NCBI RefSeq assembly: GCF_003130795.1
Contig: NZ_CP029353.1
Location: 1,379,501-1,443,500 of the forward strand
Source of the DNA: Azospirillum thermophilum
GTDB lineage: Bacteria; Pseudomonadota; Alphaproteobacteria; Azospirillales; Azospirillaceae
Length of the DNA: 64,000 nucleotides
Reading direction: 5' to 3'
A model generated the notes under the pieces. It worked only from the letters and a program-made list of their open reading frames with translations, did no database searches and was not told where the DNA came from. The first letter of the stretch is position 1. Each line of letters starts with the position of its first letter. Shown piece by piece: positions 40,394 through 50,759 of the stretch. The translations under genes were made by a program, and so were the position numbers.

Positions 40394-41428
40394 ATGGCAG
40401 GCGTCGTCGGCAATCGTGTCACCCCTGCGCGGGCGCTGCTGCTTCTCCTGGCGATGCTCGCCCTGCCGGCCGCGCCGGCCCTCGCCCAGGCGCCGCGCGA
40501 TCCCGCGGCGCAGAGCCTCGATCCGCAGCGGCTGGTCCAGGCGGTGGTGAGCATAACGGCCGCCATCCTGCCCGATGCGCAGAGCGCCCGGACGCTGGGG
40601 ACGGAGCGCGAGGGCACCGGCGTGGTGATCGACGGCTCCGGCCTGATCGTCACCGTCGGCTACACGGTCATGGAGGCCTTCCAGATCCAGGTGACGACCG
40701 CCGAGGGCAAATCCTACCCGGCGGAGTTCGTCGCCTACGACATCGTCAGCGGCCTCGGCCTCCTGCGGGCCGGACCGGGCTTCAGCGCGCCGGCGCTGCG
40801 GATCGGGGAGTCGCGGCCGGTCGGCGAGGGCGACTCCCTGCTGGTCATCAGCGGCGGCCAGCGCTGGACGGCGCGGCCGGTGCGGGTGGTGAGCCGCCGC
40901 GAGTTCGCCGGCTATTGGGAGTATCTGCTGGCCGACGCCATCTTCACCGTTCCGCCGCTGCCGGCCTTCAACGGGGCGGCGCTGATCGACGGCAAGGGGA
41001 GGCTGGTCGGCATCGGCTCGCTGATCGTGTCGAGCGCCGTCGAGGGGCGCGGGATGCCCGGCAACATGTTCATCCCGACATCCGCCCTGATGCCCGTGCT
41101 GTCCGATCTGCTGGCCTACGGCAAGCGGCAGGAGCCGCCGCGCCCCTGGCTGGGCGTCACGCTGCGGGAGGAGCGCGGGCTGCTGCTGGTCGAGCGGGTG
41201 ACGCCGGACAGCCCGGCCGAGACCGCGGGCCTGCGCCCCGGCGATTTCATCGTCGGGGTCGGCGGCCAGCGTTTCAGCGGGCTGGCGGACTTCTACCGCA
41301 AGCTCTGGAGCCTCGGTCCGGCCGGCGTCGCGGTGCCGCTGGAGCTGATGCGCGGAGCGCGGCTGCAGCCCGTCACCGTGCCCTCGGCCGACCGGATGCG
41401 CTTCCTGAAGCTGAACCCGACCTTCTGA
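40394..41428 (+). CDS. HtrA-like PDZ protein with degenerate protease site
   Basis: 344 residues from the ATG at 40394 with GGGAGG. Signal peptide ALLLLLAMLALPAAPALA|QA. Residues about 45-235 follow the trypsin-like HtrA fold, but the catalytic places are changed: where HtrA has TNNHV this protein has TVGYTV (Tyr90), and where it has GNSGGPL it has AFNGAALID (Asn193). A PDZ domain follows (residues about 245-340: PWLGVTL, VERVTPDSPAETAGLRPGDF IVGVGGQ). It is probably a periplasmic pseudo-protease or adaptor, not an active peptidase. Confidence 0.8.
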   Translation: MAGVVGNRVTPARALLLLLAMLALPAAPALAQAPRDPAAQSLDPQRLVQAVVSITAAILPDAQSARTLGTEREGTGVVIDGSGLIVTVGYTVMEAFQIQVTTAEGKSYPAEFVAYDIVSGLGLLRAGPGFSAPALRIGESRPVGEGDSLLVISGGQRWTARPVRVVSRREFAGYWEYLLADAIFTVPPLPAFNGAALIDGKGRLVGIGSLIVSSAVEGRGMPGNMFIPTSALMPVLSDLLAYGKRQEPPRPWLGVTLREERGLLLVERVTPDSPAETAGLRPGDFIVGVGGQRFSGLADFYRKLWSLGPAGVAVPLELMRGARLQPVTVPSADRMRFLKLNPTF

Positions 41429-41450
41429 CCCTGAGCCCCCCTGCCCCGGC

Positions 41451-41489
41451 CGTCCGGCCCCTCGCCCGTCCGGCCCCTCGCCCGTCCGG
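41451..41489 (+). repeat. 16-base tandem repeat, 2.4 copies
   Basis: CGTCCGGCCCCTCGCC occurs at 41451-41466 and 41467-41482, with a partial third copy at 41483-41489. It lies between the HtrA-like and Nudix genes and looks like slippage expansion. Confidence 0.85.
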
Positions 41490-41568
41490 CCATGCCGGAA
41501 GGAGGATCGCGCCGAGCCCGTCCTTGCGCTAAACCCGCGGGGTCGATCATCGCGCGAGGAGCAGGACC

Positions 41569-42177
41569 ATGGATCATTCCGACATCGAGATTCTGGAGAA
41601 GAAGACCGCCTACAAGGGCTTCCTCCGGATCGACGTCTACCGCCTGCGCCACAGGAAGTTCGACGGTACCTGGACCGACGTGCTGCCGCCGCGCGAGGTG
41701 TGCGACCGCGGCCCGGCGGTGGCCGTGCTGCTCTACGATCCCGATCGCGATGCGCTGGCGATGATCGAACAGTTCCGCATCGGCGCCGCCGCCGCCGGCG
41801 GACCGGCCTGGATGACCGAGATCGTCGCCGGCATGGTGGACGAGGGCGAGACGCCCGAGGCGGTGGCACGGCGCGAATCGCAGGAGGAAGCCGGCTGCAC
41901 CGTCCGCGAGATCGAGAAGATCTGCGACTATTACGTCAGCCCCGGCGCCTTCACCGAACTGGTGACCGTCTTCTGCGGCCGGATCGATTCGACGCAGGTC
42001 GGCACCTCCGGCGGCCTTGCCGACGAGCATGAGGACATCCGCATCATGGTCATCCCGGCCGAGGAGGGAATCCGCATGCTGGACGAGAACCGGCTGGTCA
42101 ACTCCGTCAGCATCATCGCCATGGGCTGGTTCGCCCGGCACCGCGACGCGCTGCGCCGGCGCTGGGCGGGGATTTAA
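41569..42177 (+). CDS. Nudix hydrolase, ADP-ribose pyrophosphatase (NudF/TrgB-like)
   Basis: 202 residues. The Nudix box reads GMVDEGETPEAVARRESQEE AGC, matching GX5EX7REUXEEXGU. The N-terminal EKKTAYKGFLRIDVYRLRHRK and the later YYVSPGAFTELVTVFCGRID with the SPG motif fit the NudF/ADPRase type. It hydrolyses ADP-ribose to AMP and ribose 5-phosphate in family terms. A GGAG-type site (GAGGAGCAGGACC) precedes the ATG. Confidence 0.9.
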   Translation: MDHSDIEILEKKTAYKGFLRIDVYRLRHRKFDGTWTDVLPPREVCDRGPAVAVLLYDPDRDALAMIEQFRIGAAAAGGPAWMTEIVAGMVDEGETPEAVARRESQEEAGCTVREIEKICDYYVSPGAFTELVTVFCGRIDSTQVGTSGGLADEHEDIRIMVIPAEEGIRMLDENRLVNSVSIIAMGWFARHRDALRRRWAGI

Positions 42178-42220
42178 CCACCCAGCACTTTCGTGAAATA
42201 CAGAGTTCCACAGCGATACC

Positions 42221-42249
42221 TTGAAAGGTGAAGCCCCGCCCCCGATAGT
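42221..42249 (+). promoter_or_regulatory. Candidate promoter of the cysK-alaX-sseA operon
   Basis: TTGAAA at 42221-42226 and GATAGT at 42244-42249 with 17 bases between them, about 40 bases before the GTG start of the cysK-like gene. Confidence 0.5.
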
Positions 42250-42289
42250 GGAGGGCGCAAATCGTGCCTATCCTACAGGAGAGATCGTC

Positions 42290-43288
42290 GTGGACATTCG
42301 CAACGGCTTTATCGGCGCCATCGGCAACACGCCGCTGATCCGGCTGGAGGGGCCGTCGAAAGCGACGGGCTGCGACATCCTGGGCAAGGCGGAGTTCCTC
42401 AATCCCGGCGGATCGGTGAAGGACCGCGCGGCGTTCGCCATCGTCCGCGACGCCGAGGCGCGCGGGCTGCTGCGCCCCGGCGGGACCATCGTCGAGGGCA
42501 CCGCGGGCAACACCGGCATCGGGCTGGCGCTGGTCGGCAATGCGCTCGGCTACCGCACCGTGATCGTGATGCCGGAGACGCAGAGCCAGGAGAAGAAGGA
42601 CATGCTGCGGCTGGTCGGCGCCGACCTGCGGCTGGTGCCGGCGGTTCCCTATTCCAACCCGGACAACTATGTCCGCTATTCCGGCCGCCTCGCCGAGGAG
42701 CTGGCGAAGACCGAGCCGAACGGGGCCGTCTGGGCCAACCAGTTCGACAACGTCGCCAACCGCGAGGGCCACCGCCTGACCACCGGCCCGGAAATCTGGG
42801 AGCAGACCGGCGGCCGGGTCGACGCCTTCACCTGTGCCGTCGGCAGCGGCGGCACGCTGGCCGGCGTCGGGCTGGCGCTGAAGGAGCGCAACCCGGACAT
42901 CCGCATCGCGCTGGCCGACCCGATGGGCGCCGCCCTCTACAGCTACTACACGACGGGCGAGCTGAAGTCGGAGGGAAGCTCCATCACCGAGGGAATCGGG
43001 CAGGGCCGGATCACCGCGAATCTGGAGGGGGCGCCGGTCGACCTCGCCTACCGGATTGCGGACGAGGAGGCGCTGCCGATCATCTTCGACCTGATCAAGA
43101 CCCAGGGGCTGGTGCTCGGCGGCTCCTCCGGAATCAACGTCGCGGCGGCGATCCGGCTGGCGCGCGAACTCGGCCCCGGCCACACCATCGTGACCATCCT
43201 GTGCGACGGGGGGCAGCGTTACCAATCGAAGCTCTTCAATCCGGCCTTCCTCCGTGAGAAGACTCTACCGGTGCCCGACTGGCTCTGA
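42290..43288 (+). CDS. Cysteine synthase-like PLP enzyme (CysK family)
   Basis: 332 residues from the GTG at 42290, which has AGGAGAG seven bases upstream; an upstream TTG at 42221 coincides with the promoter and is rejected. IGNTPLIRLEGPSK is the family start, NPGGSVKDRAAFAIV carries the PLP lysine, EGTAGNTGIGLALVGNALGY is the asparagine loop, and AVGSGGTLAGVGLALKE binds phosphate. The enzyme makes cysteine from O-acetylserine and sulfide, or is a close relative; length is slightly above E. coli CysK. Genes for tRNA editing and sulfurtransfer follow. Confidence 0.9.
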   Translation: MDIRNGFIGAIGNTPLIRLEGPSKATGCDILGKAEFLNPGGSVKDRAAFAIVRDAEARGLLRPGGTIVEGTAGNTGIGLALVGNALGYRTVIVMPETQSQEKKDMLRLVGADLRLVPAVPYSNPDNYVRYSGRLAEELAKTEPNGAVWANQFDNVANREGHRLTTGPEIWEQTGGRVDAFTCAVGSGGTLAGVGLALKERNPDIRIALADPMGAALYSYYTTGELKSEGSSITEGIGQGRITANLEGAPVDLAYRIADEEALPIIFDLIKTQGLVLGGSSGINVAAAIRLARELGPGHTIVTILCDGGQRYQSKLFNPAFLREKTLPVPDWL

Positions 43289-43311
43289 GTCCCACAACCT
43301 CACGAGGCAAC

Positions 43312-44019
43312 ATGACGCCGATCTTTCGCGAGGACGCTTACGCGACACGCTGTAGCGCCACCGTCACCGCCGTGGACGACCGCGGCATCCGGCTCGACCG
43401 CACGGTCTTCTATCCGGCCGGCGGCGGCCAGCCCGGCGATACCGGCGTCCTGCGCCTCGCCGGGGGCGAGATCCGCATCGTCGATACGGTCAAGGGCGAT
43501 GGCGGCCCGGACGACGTCATCCATGTCCCGGAGGCCGGCGCCGCCCTGCCCGCCCCCGGCGATCCGGTCGAAGGGGAGATCGACTGGGAGCGCCGGCACC
43601 GCCACATGCGCATGCACACGGCGATGCACCTGCTTTGCGCCGTGGTGCCGGGCTCGGTCACCGGCGGCCAGATCGGCGCCGACAAGAGCCGCCTGGACTT
43701 CAACGTCCCGGCGGAAAGCCTGGACAAGGACGCCATCGCGGAGAAGCTGAACGCGCTGATCGCCGCCGACACGCCGGTCTCCACGCAGTGGATCACCGAC
43801 GAGGAGATGGCGGCCAAGCCGGACCTCGTCCGCACCATGTCGGTGAAGCCGCCGACCGGCAGCGGCCGGGTGCGGCTGCTGAACGTCGAGGGGGTGGACC
43901 TGCAGCCCTGCGGCGGCACCCACGTCCGGCGCACCGGCGAGATCGGCCGGGTCGAGGTCGTGAAGATCGAGAACAAGGGTAAACAGAACCGGCGCGTCGT
44001 GATCGCGCTGGCCGAGTGA
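43312..44019 (+). CDS. alaX: Alanyl-tRNA editing protein AlaX
   Basis: 235 residues. [17 protein letters not shown] is the AlaRS-type editing start; [19 protein letters not shown] carries the HxxxH zinc ligands and [16 protein letters not shown] the C-x3-H site. These are the AlaX/AlaRS editing-domain metal motifs. It removes serine or glycine wrongly attached to tRNA-Ala. The start lies 23 bases after the cysK-like stop, in an operon that consumes serine-derived substrates. Confidence 0.9.
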   Translation: MTPIFREDAYATRCSATVTAVDDRGIRLDRTVFYPAGGGQPGDTGVLRLAGGEIRIVDTVKGDGGPDDVIHVPEAGAALPAPGDPVEGEIDWERRHRHMRMHTAMHLLCAVVPGSVTGGQIGADKSRLDFNVPAESLDKDAIAEKLNALIAADTPVSTQWITDEEMAAKPDLVRTMSVKPPTGSGRVRLLNVEGVDLQPCGGTHVRRTGEIGRVEVVKIENKGKQNRRVVIALAE

Positions 44020-44033
44020 GGAGCCGACACGCC

Positions 44034-44912
44034 ATGACCGCCGAACAGGCCGTGACAGACCCGCTGGTCACCACCGACTGGCTCGCCGCCAACCTGGGGC
44101 GGAGCGACCTGCGGGTGCTCGACGCCTCCTGGTATTTCGCCTCGCAGAACCGCGACACCCGGGCGGAGTTCGCCGACAGGCACATCTCCGGCGCCGCCTT
44201 CATCGACGTCGACGAGGTATCGCAGCCCGACACCGCCCCCCTGCCCCACATGGTCCCGTCCGAGGCCCTGTTCGCGGATAGGATCGGCGGGCTCGGCATC
44301 GGCAACGACGACACGGTGGTGGTCTACGACACCGCCGGCCTCGCCACCGCCGCCGCGCGGGTCTGGTGGATGTTCCGCCTGTTCGGCCACGACAAGGTCT
44401 TCGTCCTGGACGGCGGCCTGCCCAAATGGCTGGCCGAGGGGCGCCCGACCGAATCGGGCCCGGCGAGCCCGGCGGCCAAGCCCTTCGCCGCCCGCCTGCG
44501 GCCGGAACTGCTGCGCAAGGTGGAGGACGTCGTCGCCAACCTGGACCGCAAGGCGGAGCAGGTGGCCGACGCCCGTGCGCCGCAGCGGTTCGAGGGAGCC
44601 GCGGCGGAGCCCTGGCCGGGCCGGCGCAGCGGCCGCATTCCCGGCAGCGTCAACCTGCCCCACACCGAGCTGATGGCCACGGACGGCAGGACGATGCTGC
44701 CGCCGGACGCCATCGCGGACAAGGCGAAGGCGGCGGGGCTGGATCTCGGCAGGCCGGTCGTCGCCTCCTGCGGCAGCGGCATCACCGCCTGCGTCATCGC
44801 GCTGGGCCTCTATCGCGCGGGCAAGCCGGACGTGGCGGTCTATGACGGGTCCTGGGCCGAGTGGGGCATCCAGCAGGACCTGCCGATCGAAACCGGACCG
44901 GCCGCAAAGTGA
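44034..44912 (+). CDS. sseA: 3-mercaptopyruvate sulfurtransferase
   Basis: 292 residues from the ATG at 44034 with GAGGAG ten bases upstream; a GTG at 44016 overlaps the alaX stop and is less likely. Two rhodanese domains: [25 protein letters not shown] and [19 protein letters not shown] in the first, and [20 protein letters not shown] in the second with the CGSGIT catalytic loop that marks mercaptopyruvate (rather than thiosulfate) sulfurtransferases. It moves sulfur from 3-mercaptopyruvate, a cysteine breakdown product, to acceptors. Confidence 0.92.
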   Translation: MTAEQAVTDPLVTTDWLAANLGRSDLRVLDASWYFASQNRDTRAEFADRHISGAAFIDVDEVSQPDTAPLPHMVPSEALFADRIGGLGIGNDDTVVVYDTAGLATAAARVWWMFRLFGHDKVFVLDGGLPKWLAEGRPTESGPASPAAKPFAARLRPELLRKVEDVVANLDRKAEQVADARAPQRFEGAAAEPWPGRRSGRIPGSVNLPHTELMATDGRTMLPPDAIADKAKAAGLDLGRPVVASCGSGITACVIALGLYRAGKPDVAVYDGSWAEWGIQQDLPIETGPAAK

Positions 44913-45367
44913 GCGGCGGCTCGGTCGAGGGAGGCTCGGTCGAGAGAGGCTTGGCGGTCCGCGCGTTCCGGCCCGAGGACCGGGACGCGCTCATCGCGCT
45001 GTGGACCGCCGGCGGCCTCACCGTCCCCTGGAACGATCCGGTGAGCGACATCGCGCTGGCGATGTCCCGGCCGAACTCCACGATCCTGGTGGGGACCGAG
45101 GATGGCCGGCCGGTCGCCAGCGTCATGGTGGGCTATGACGGGCATCGCGGCTGGTTCTATTACCTTGCCGTCGATGCCGCCTGCCGCCGGCGCGGCCATG
45201 GCCGCCGGATGGTCGAGGCGGCCGAAGCCTGGCTGACGGAGGCCGGGATGCCGAAGGCGATGTTGATGGTGCGCGACAGCAACCATGCCGTGCTGGCCTT
45301 CTATGAACGGTTGGGCTATGCCCGTTCCGACACCATCGTGATGCAGAAATGGCTCAAGACTTCCTGA
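44909..45367 (+). CDS. GNAT family acetyltransferase
   Basis: 152 residues if the GTG at 44909, in a GTGA overlap with the sseA stop, is used; the first 15 residues are a short [12 protein letters not shown] repeat, so a later start (TTG near 44970) is possible. [20 protein letters not shown], then [27 protein letters not shown] with the acetyl-CoA binding R/Q-x-x-G-x-G/A site, and [11 protein letters not shown] are GNAT features. It resembles YpeA-like enzymes. The acceptor is unknown. It overlaps the next GNAT gene by 19 bases. Confidence 0.85.
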   Translation: MSGGSVEGGSVERGLAVRAFRPEDRDALIALWTAGGLTVPWNDPVSDIALAMSRPNSTILVGTEDGRPVASVMVGYDGHRGWFYYLAVDAACRRRGHGRRMVEAAEAWLTEAGMPKAMLMVRDSNHAVLAFYERLGYARSDTIVMQKWLKTS

Positions 45368-45957
45368 ACCAGCCGGCGGCGAGCCCGGTCCCGCCCGGTC
45401 ACCTTCCGGTCATCGTCACCTATCTGGAGATGGCGAGCCCGCCCGACCGCCCGGCAGTGCCGAAGCCGCCGGGGGACCTCGCGCTGGTGCGGGCCAATCC
45501 GCCGACCTGGTCCTTCTACCGCTATCTCTACGACACGGTGGGCGAGCCCTGGCTGTGGCACGAGCGCCGCCGCATGCCGCGCAAGGAGCTGGAGCGCAGC
45601 ATCCACGACCCGCGCGTCGAGGTCTGGGTGCTCTACGTCGACGGCACGCCCGCCGGCTATTTCGAGCTGGACGGCCGGGCGCCGGAGATGGACCTCGCCT
45701 ATTTCGGCCTGATCCCGGACTTCATCGGCCGCAAGCTCGGGCCCTGGTTCCTCGACAGCGCCATCCGCATGGCGTGGGAGCGCAAGCCGAAGACGCTGCT
45801 GGTGAACACCTGCAGCTTCGACCATCCGAAGGCGCTGGGCCTCTACCAGAAGATGGGCTTCGTCCCGATCCGCCACGTCGCCCGGCGCATCCGCGATCCG
45901 CGGGTGGACGGCTTCCTGCCGCGCAGTGCCGGGGCGCACATTCCCATCGTGGAATAG
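45349..45957 (+). CDS. GNAT family acetyltransferase
   Basis: 202 residues. PTWSFYRYLYDTVGEPWLWH is an unusual N-terminal stretch; GTPAGYFELDGRAPEMDLAY FGLIPDFIGRKLGPWFLDSA carries the acetyl-CoA site, and KALGLYQKMGF is the GNAT C-terminal motif. It overlaps the preceding GNAT gene, so the two are translationally coupled. It is the last gene of the cysK-like operon. Confidence 0.85.
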   Translation: MAQDFLNQPAASPVPPGHLPVIVTYLEMASPPDRPAVPKPPGDLALVRANPPTWSFYRYLYDTVGEPWLWHERRRMPRKELERSIHDPRVEVWVLYVDGTPAGYFELDGRAPEMDLAYFGLIPDFIGRKLGPWFLDSAIRMAWERKPKTLLVNTCSFDHPKALGLYQKMGFVPIRHVARRIRDPRVDGFLPRSAGAHIPIVE

Positions 45958-46251
45958 GCCCATCGTGGAGCAGGCTGGCCGCCGGGTGAGGCCGCGAGAG
46001 CATTAATCAGGTTTATGCACCGGTGCGCGGCACGGCGGGGCGTCAGCCCTCCGCCGTGCCGCGCTGCCGTGTCCCGCTGCCGGGCGTATAGGATAATGCA
46101 CCCAATCCATCCAATCCAATCCGGATTATCGGGCGACCTGTGTCGAGCGCGAGCATCCACGCCGGCTGAAGCGCAGCGACAGACGGGGAGATGGCCGGAT
46201 CAAGCCCGGCGGCGATTTTCGAGAGGATTGCGGGCAGGCTCCCCTGCCCCG
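45958..46251. other. 294-base convergent gap, nothing supported
   Basis: This gap lies between the second GNAT gene and the 3' end of the aminotransferase gene. The only noticeable feature is a small CCAATC repeat cluster at 46103-46122 (CCAATCCATCCAATCCAATC). There is no clear terminator. Confidence 0.5.
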
Positions 46252-47337
46252 TCAGCCCAGCACTTCGGCCAGCGCGGCGATGAGGGCACGGTTTTCCTCT
46301 TCCTGGCCGACGGTGATGCGCAGGCAGTTGGCGAGGCCGTAGTCGGCGACCGGCTTCACCAGGATGCTGCGCGCCGCCAGATGGTCGAGGATCGTCTGGA
46401 CACCCAGCGACGGGTCGGCCGGCACCTGGGCCAGCACGAAGTTGCAGACGCTGGGATAGACGCGCAGGCCGACATGCTCCAGCTCGCGCGACAGCCAGGG
46501 CAGCCACTCGGCATTGTGGGCGTAGCTCGCCTCCTCATGGTCGGTGTCGGCGATGGCGGCGGATGCCGCGGCCTGGGCGGCGACGCTGACGTTGAAGGCG
46601 CCGCGGATGGCGTTCAGCGCATCGATGACCGAAGCCGGGCCATAGCCCCACCCCACCCGCAGGCCGGCCAGCCCGTGCATCTTGGAGAAGGTGCGGACCA
46701 TCAGGACGTTGTCCGCGTTCTCGACGATCTCCGTGCCGTCGGAGTAGTTCGAGCGCCGGCAATACTCGGCATAGGCCGAATCGAGCACCAGCAGCGTGTG
46801 CGGCGGCAGGCCGGCGCGCAGGCGCAGCACGGCCTCGGCCGGGATATAGGTGCCGGTGGGGTTGTTCGGGTTGGCGAGGAAGCAGATGCGCGTCCGGTCG
46901 TTGGCGCGGTCGATCATCGCCTCGACGTCGACCACCATGTCGCGCTCGGCCGCGACCACCGCGGTGGCGCCGGCGGCGCGGATGGCGCGCAGGAAGCCGC
47001 GATAGCCGTGTTCGTGGCACAGCACCTCGTCCCCTGGGCCGGCGAAGGCCTGGGTCACCAGATGGATCAGCTCCTCCGAGCCGGCCGAACAGATGACGTG
47101 GTTGGGGTCGATGCCGTGCCGCGCCGCGATGGCGTGGCGGAGCTGGTCCTGGCTCCAGTCGGGATAGCGGTGGATCTGCCCGGCGGCATGGCGGTAGGCA
47201 TTGAGCGCCGCCGGGCTCGGCCCCAGCGGATTCTCGGTCAGGGAGAGGTCGATCCAGCTTCGCCCGTCGCGCGGCGGCCGTGCCGACCGGTAGGGCTTGA
47301 TCTGCCGGATCCCGGGGCGAGGGCTGAGCAGCTCCAT
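46252..47337 (-). CDS. hisC: Histidinol-phosphate-type aminotransferase (HisC family)
   Basis: 361 residues from the ATG at 47337. LSLTENPLGPSPAALNAYRH is the family's NENPxGPSP start; FLANPNNPTGTYIPAE and VLDSAYAEYCR follow; TFSKMHGLAGLRVGWGYG holds the PLP lysine. It transfers amino groups with histidinol phosphate or, in some bacteria, aromatic amino acids; genomes often have several hisC-like genes. It lies next to an amino acid ABC transporter operon in the same direction. A GTG or further upstream start to 47385 is less likely. Confidence 0.85.
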   Translation of the reverse strand: MELLSPRPGIRQIKPYRSARPPRDGRSWIDLSLTENPLGPSPAALNAYRHAAGQIHRYPDWSQDQLRHAIAARHGIDPNHVICSAGSEELIHLVTQAFAGPGDEVLCHEHGYRGFLRAIRAAGATAVVAAERDMVVDVEAMIDRANDRTRICFLANPNNPTGTYIPAEAVLRLRAGLPPHTLLVLDSAYAEYCRRSNYSDGTEIVENADNVLMVRTFSKMHGLAGLRVGWGYGPASVIDALNAIRGAFNVSVAAQAAASAAIADTDHEEASYAHNAEWLPWLSRELEHVGLRVYPSVCNFVLAQVPADPSLGVQTILDHLAARSILVKPVADYGLANCLRITVGQEEENRALIAALAEVLG

Positions 47338-47449
47338 GGCGGCGACTCCGTTGTGCAATGCGAAGGCGGCAGCAACGGAGCGCATTGAACCCGAAACCGA
47401 AGCGCGCCGCCAGAGGTCATTGCGACGCGCATCGGTGCCGGACGCTTTC

Positions 47450-48226
<777 letters not shown>

Positions 48227-48245
48227 TGGTCTCGTCTCCCTGAAT

Positions 48246-49355
48246 TTACCGGCGGCGGTGACGGTTGAGGTCGCGTTCCAGCTTCTGGCTGTATTTCGAC
48301 ATGCTGTAGCAGAACACCCAGTAGATCACCCCGATGAACAGGTAGGCTTCCTTGTAGAACCCGCGCCAGGCCGGGTCGGACAGCGCCGCCTTGGCGGTGC
48401 CGAGCAGGTCGTAGAGCCCGATGATGATGACCAGCGAGGTGTCCTTGAAGAAGCTGATGAAGGTGTTCACCAGCGGCGGGATGGCGATGGCGAGCGCCTG
48501 GGGCAGGATGATCTTGCGCATCTTCTGCCAATAGCCGAGGCCAAGGGCGTCCGCCGCCTCGTACTGGCCCTTGGGGATCGCCTGCAGGCCGCCGCGGATC
48601 GCCTCGGCCATGTAGGCGGAGGCGAACATGATGAAGGCGATCTGGGCGCGCAGCAGCTTGTCCACCGAGACGCCGTTCGGCAGGAACAGCGGGAACATCA
48701 CCGACGCCATGAACAGCAGGCTGATCAGCGGGACGCCGCGGATCAGCTCGATGTAGGTCACCGACAGCACCCGCATCGCCGGCAGGTCGGAGCGGCGGCC
48801 GAGCGCCAGCAGGATGGCCAGGGGAAAGGCCACGGCGAGGCCGATGACCGACAGGATCAGCGTCAGCGGCAGGCCGCCCCAGCGGCTGTTCTCGACATAG
48901 CTGAGGCCGAACACCCCGCCCCACATCAGGATGGCGACGACCGCGATGCCCGCCGCCCAGACCAGCGCCAGCCAAGGCTTCCAGAAGCGCCGGTCGCAGC
49001 TCGCCAGCAGCAGCGCGATGACGACCGCGATGGTCAGCAGCGGCCGCCACTGCTCGTCATAGGGGAAGGTGCCGAACAGGATGAAGCGCAGCTTCTCGCC
49101 GATGAAGCCCCAGCAGGCCCCGTCGGTGGCCGCGCGGCAGGCCGGCGAGCTGGCGTCGAAGCCATGCGCCCTGACCAGCAGCCAGTCGACGAAGGGCGGG
49201 ATGGCGCTGCCCAGCAGCACCAGCACCAGAACCGTCAGGATGGCGTTGTACCAGGTGTTGAACAGGCTCTGCCGCAGCCAGGCGACGGCGCCGACGGTGT
49301 TGGCCGGCGGCTTCATGTCCGGCGTGGCGCCGGCGGTTTGCACATTGTCCGTCAT
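48246..49355 (-). CDS. aapM: General L-amino acid ABC transporter permease AapM
   Basis: 369 residues. Six or more membrane helices. The EAA loop [23 protein letters not shown] is clear. The AapM/YhdY-type length is set by an N-terminal extension with a periplasmic loop ([20 protein letters not shown]) that carries two cysteines. It forms the membrane channel with AapQ. It follows aapQ by 6 bases. Confidence 0.93.
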   Translation of the reverse strand: MTDNVQTAGATPDMKPPANTVGAVAWLRQSLFNTWYNAILTVLVLVLLGSAIPPFVDWLLVRAHGFDASSPACRAATDGACWGFIGEKLRFILFGTFPYDEQWRPLLTIAVVIALLLASCDRRFWKPWLALVWAAGIAVVAILMWGGVFGLSYVENSRWGGLPLTLILSVIGLAVAFPLAILLALGRRSDLPAMRVLSVTYIELIRGVPLISLLFMASVMFPLFLPNGVSVDKLLRAQIAFIMFASAYMAEAIRGGLQAIPKGQYEAADALGLGYWQKMRKIILPQALAIAIPPLVNTFISFFKDTSLVIIIGLYDLLGTAKAALSDPAWRGFYKEAYLFIGVIYWVFCYSMSKYSQKLERDLNRHRRR

Positions 49356-49361
49356 GGCCGG

Positions 49362-50561
49362 TCACCGCTCCACCAGCGCGATGCGCTTGTTGTACCAGTT
49401 CATGAAGAGCGAGATGCTGAGGCTGATGGTCAGGTAGGTGCCCATGATCATCGTCACGCCCTCGATCGCCTGGCCGGTCTGGTTCAGCGTCGTGTTCAGG
49501 ATCGACACCACGTCCGGATAGCCGATGGCGAGCGCCAGCGAGCTGTTCTTCGTCAGGTTCAGGTATTGGCTGGTCAGCGGCGGAACGATGACGCGCAGGG
49601 CCTGCGGCAGAACCACCAGCCGCAGCGTCTGCCCGCCGGTCAGGCCGAGTGCCCGCGCCGCCTCGGTCTGGCCCCAGTTGACCGCCAGGATGCCGCTGCG
49701 CACCACCTCCGCGATGAAGGCGGCGGTGTAGACGGTCAGGCCGATGAGGATGGCGAAGAATTCCGGCGAGATCACGAGGCCGCCGCGGAAGTTGAAGCCG
49801 GCCAGAACCGGCATGTCGAGCGCGGTCGGCGCCCCGCCGGCGATCCAGGTGGCGAGCGGCAGGCCGAGCAGCAGCAGGAACGCGATCCGCCCGGTCGGGA
49901 AGGGCTGGCCGGTGCGGGCCTGCCGGGCGGCGGCCCAGCGGCGCAGGAAGATGACGGCGATCACCGCCACGGCGAACGCGATGCCCATCGCCTGCCAGAT
50001 CGGGTCGTGGCTCGGCACCGGGAACCACAGGCCGCGCTGCGACAGGTAGACGCCAGGCAGGGGGTTCAGCGCCTGCCGCACCGCCGGCAGCCCGTCCGAC
50101 GCCAGCGCGTACCAGAAGAAGAGCTGCAGCAGCGGCGGGACGTTGCGCACGATCTCGACATAGGCGGACGCCAGCTTGGCGACCAGCCAGTTGCTCGACA
50201 GCCGCGCCACGCCGATCAGCGTGCCCAGCAGGGTCGCCAGCACGATGCCGATCACCGACACCTTCAGCGTGTTCAGCACGCCGACCAGGAAGGCGCGCCC
50301 GTAGGTATCCCTCGGCGAATAGTCGATCAGCGATTCGCCGATGCCGAAGGAGGCCTCCCGCTCCAGGAAGCCGAATCCGGTGGCGATCGACCGCCGCTCC
50401 AGATTGTCCAGCGTGTTTGAAATCAGGAACCAGCCGACCAGGACGACCGCGCCGACCACCACGATCTGGTAGAAGGCGGCACGGAACATCGGGTCGCTGA
50501 GGGAAAAACTCGCACCTCGCGGCGCAGCGGCGCCGCGAGCGTTCCGGGTCTCTGTGGCCAC
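49362..50561 (-). CDS. aapQ: General L-amino acid ABC transporter permease AapQ
   Basis: 399 residues, ATG at 50561. It has an N-terminal helix (FYQIVVVGAVVLVGWFLISN), an EAA loop in the C-terminal half (VVRSGILAVNWGQTEAARALG LTGGQTLR) and the long periplasmic insertion usual for AapQ. It pairs with AapM. It is separated from aapJ by 198 bases containing a strong hairpin, so its level is likely lower than that of the binding protein. Confidence 0.93.
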   Translation of the reverse strand: MATETRNARGAAAPRGASFSLSDPMFRAAFYQIVVVGAVVLVGWFLISNTLDNLERRSIATGFGFLEREASFGIGESLIDYSPRDTYGRAFLVGVLNTLKVSVIGIVLATLLGTLIGVARLSSNWLVAKLASAYVEIVRNVPPLLQLFFWYALASDGLPAVRQALNPLPGVYLSQRGLWFPVPSHDPIWQAMGIAFAVAVIAVIFLRRWAAARQARTGQPFPTGRIAFLLLLGLPLATWIAGGAPTALDMPVLAGFNFRGGLVISPEFFAILIGLTVYTAAFIAEVVRSGILAVNWGQTEAARALGLTGGQTLRLVVLPQALRVIVPPLTSQYLNLTKNSSLALAIGYPDVVSILNTTLNQTGQAIEGVTMIMGTYLTISLSISLFMNWYNKRIALVER

Positions 50562-50711
50562 GGATCACTCCCTCGTCGTCGCGCCCGGCGCGGTACCGGA
50601 AGGCCTCCCCAGGCTTCCCGTCCGCAAGGCACGACCCTCACGTCTCCCAAGGATGGCGACCGGCGCGGGCGATTGGTCTGTTGCCCTGCGCCGCCATCCT
50701 CCCGACCGAAG

Positions 50712-50748
50712 GGGGCCGTCCGTCCCTGTCCCGGCGGCGGACGGCCCC
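50712..50748 (-). promoter_or_regulatory. Strong hairpin between aapJ and aapQ (transcript stabiliser or attenuator)
   Basis: GGGGCCGTCCG (50712-50722) and CGGACGGCCCC (50738-50748) form a perfect 11-base stem with a 15-base loop, beginning 12 bases after the aapJ stop. No T-run follows on the minus strand. Such hairpins after binding-protein genes commonly protect the upstream mRNA and lower downstream expression. Confidence 0.65.
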
Positions 50749-50759
50749 GCCGCTCTCCT

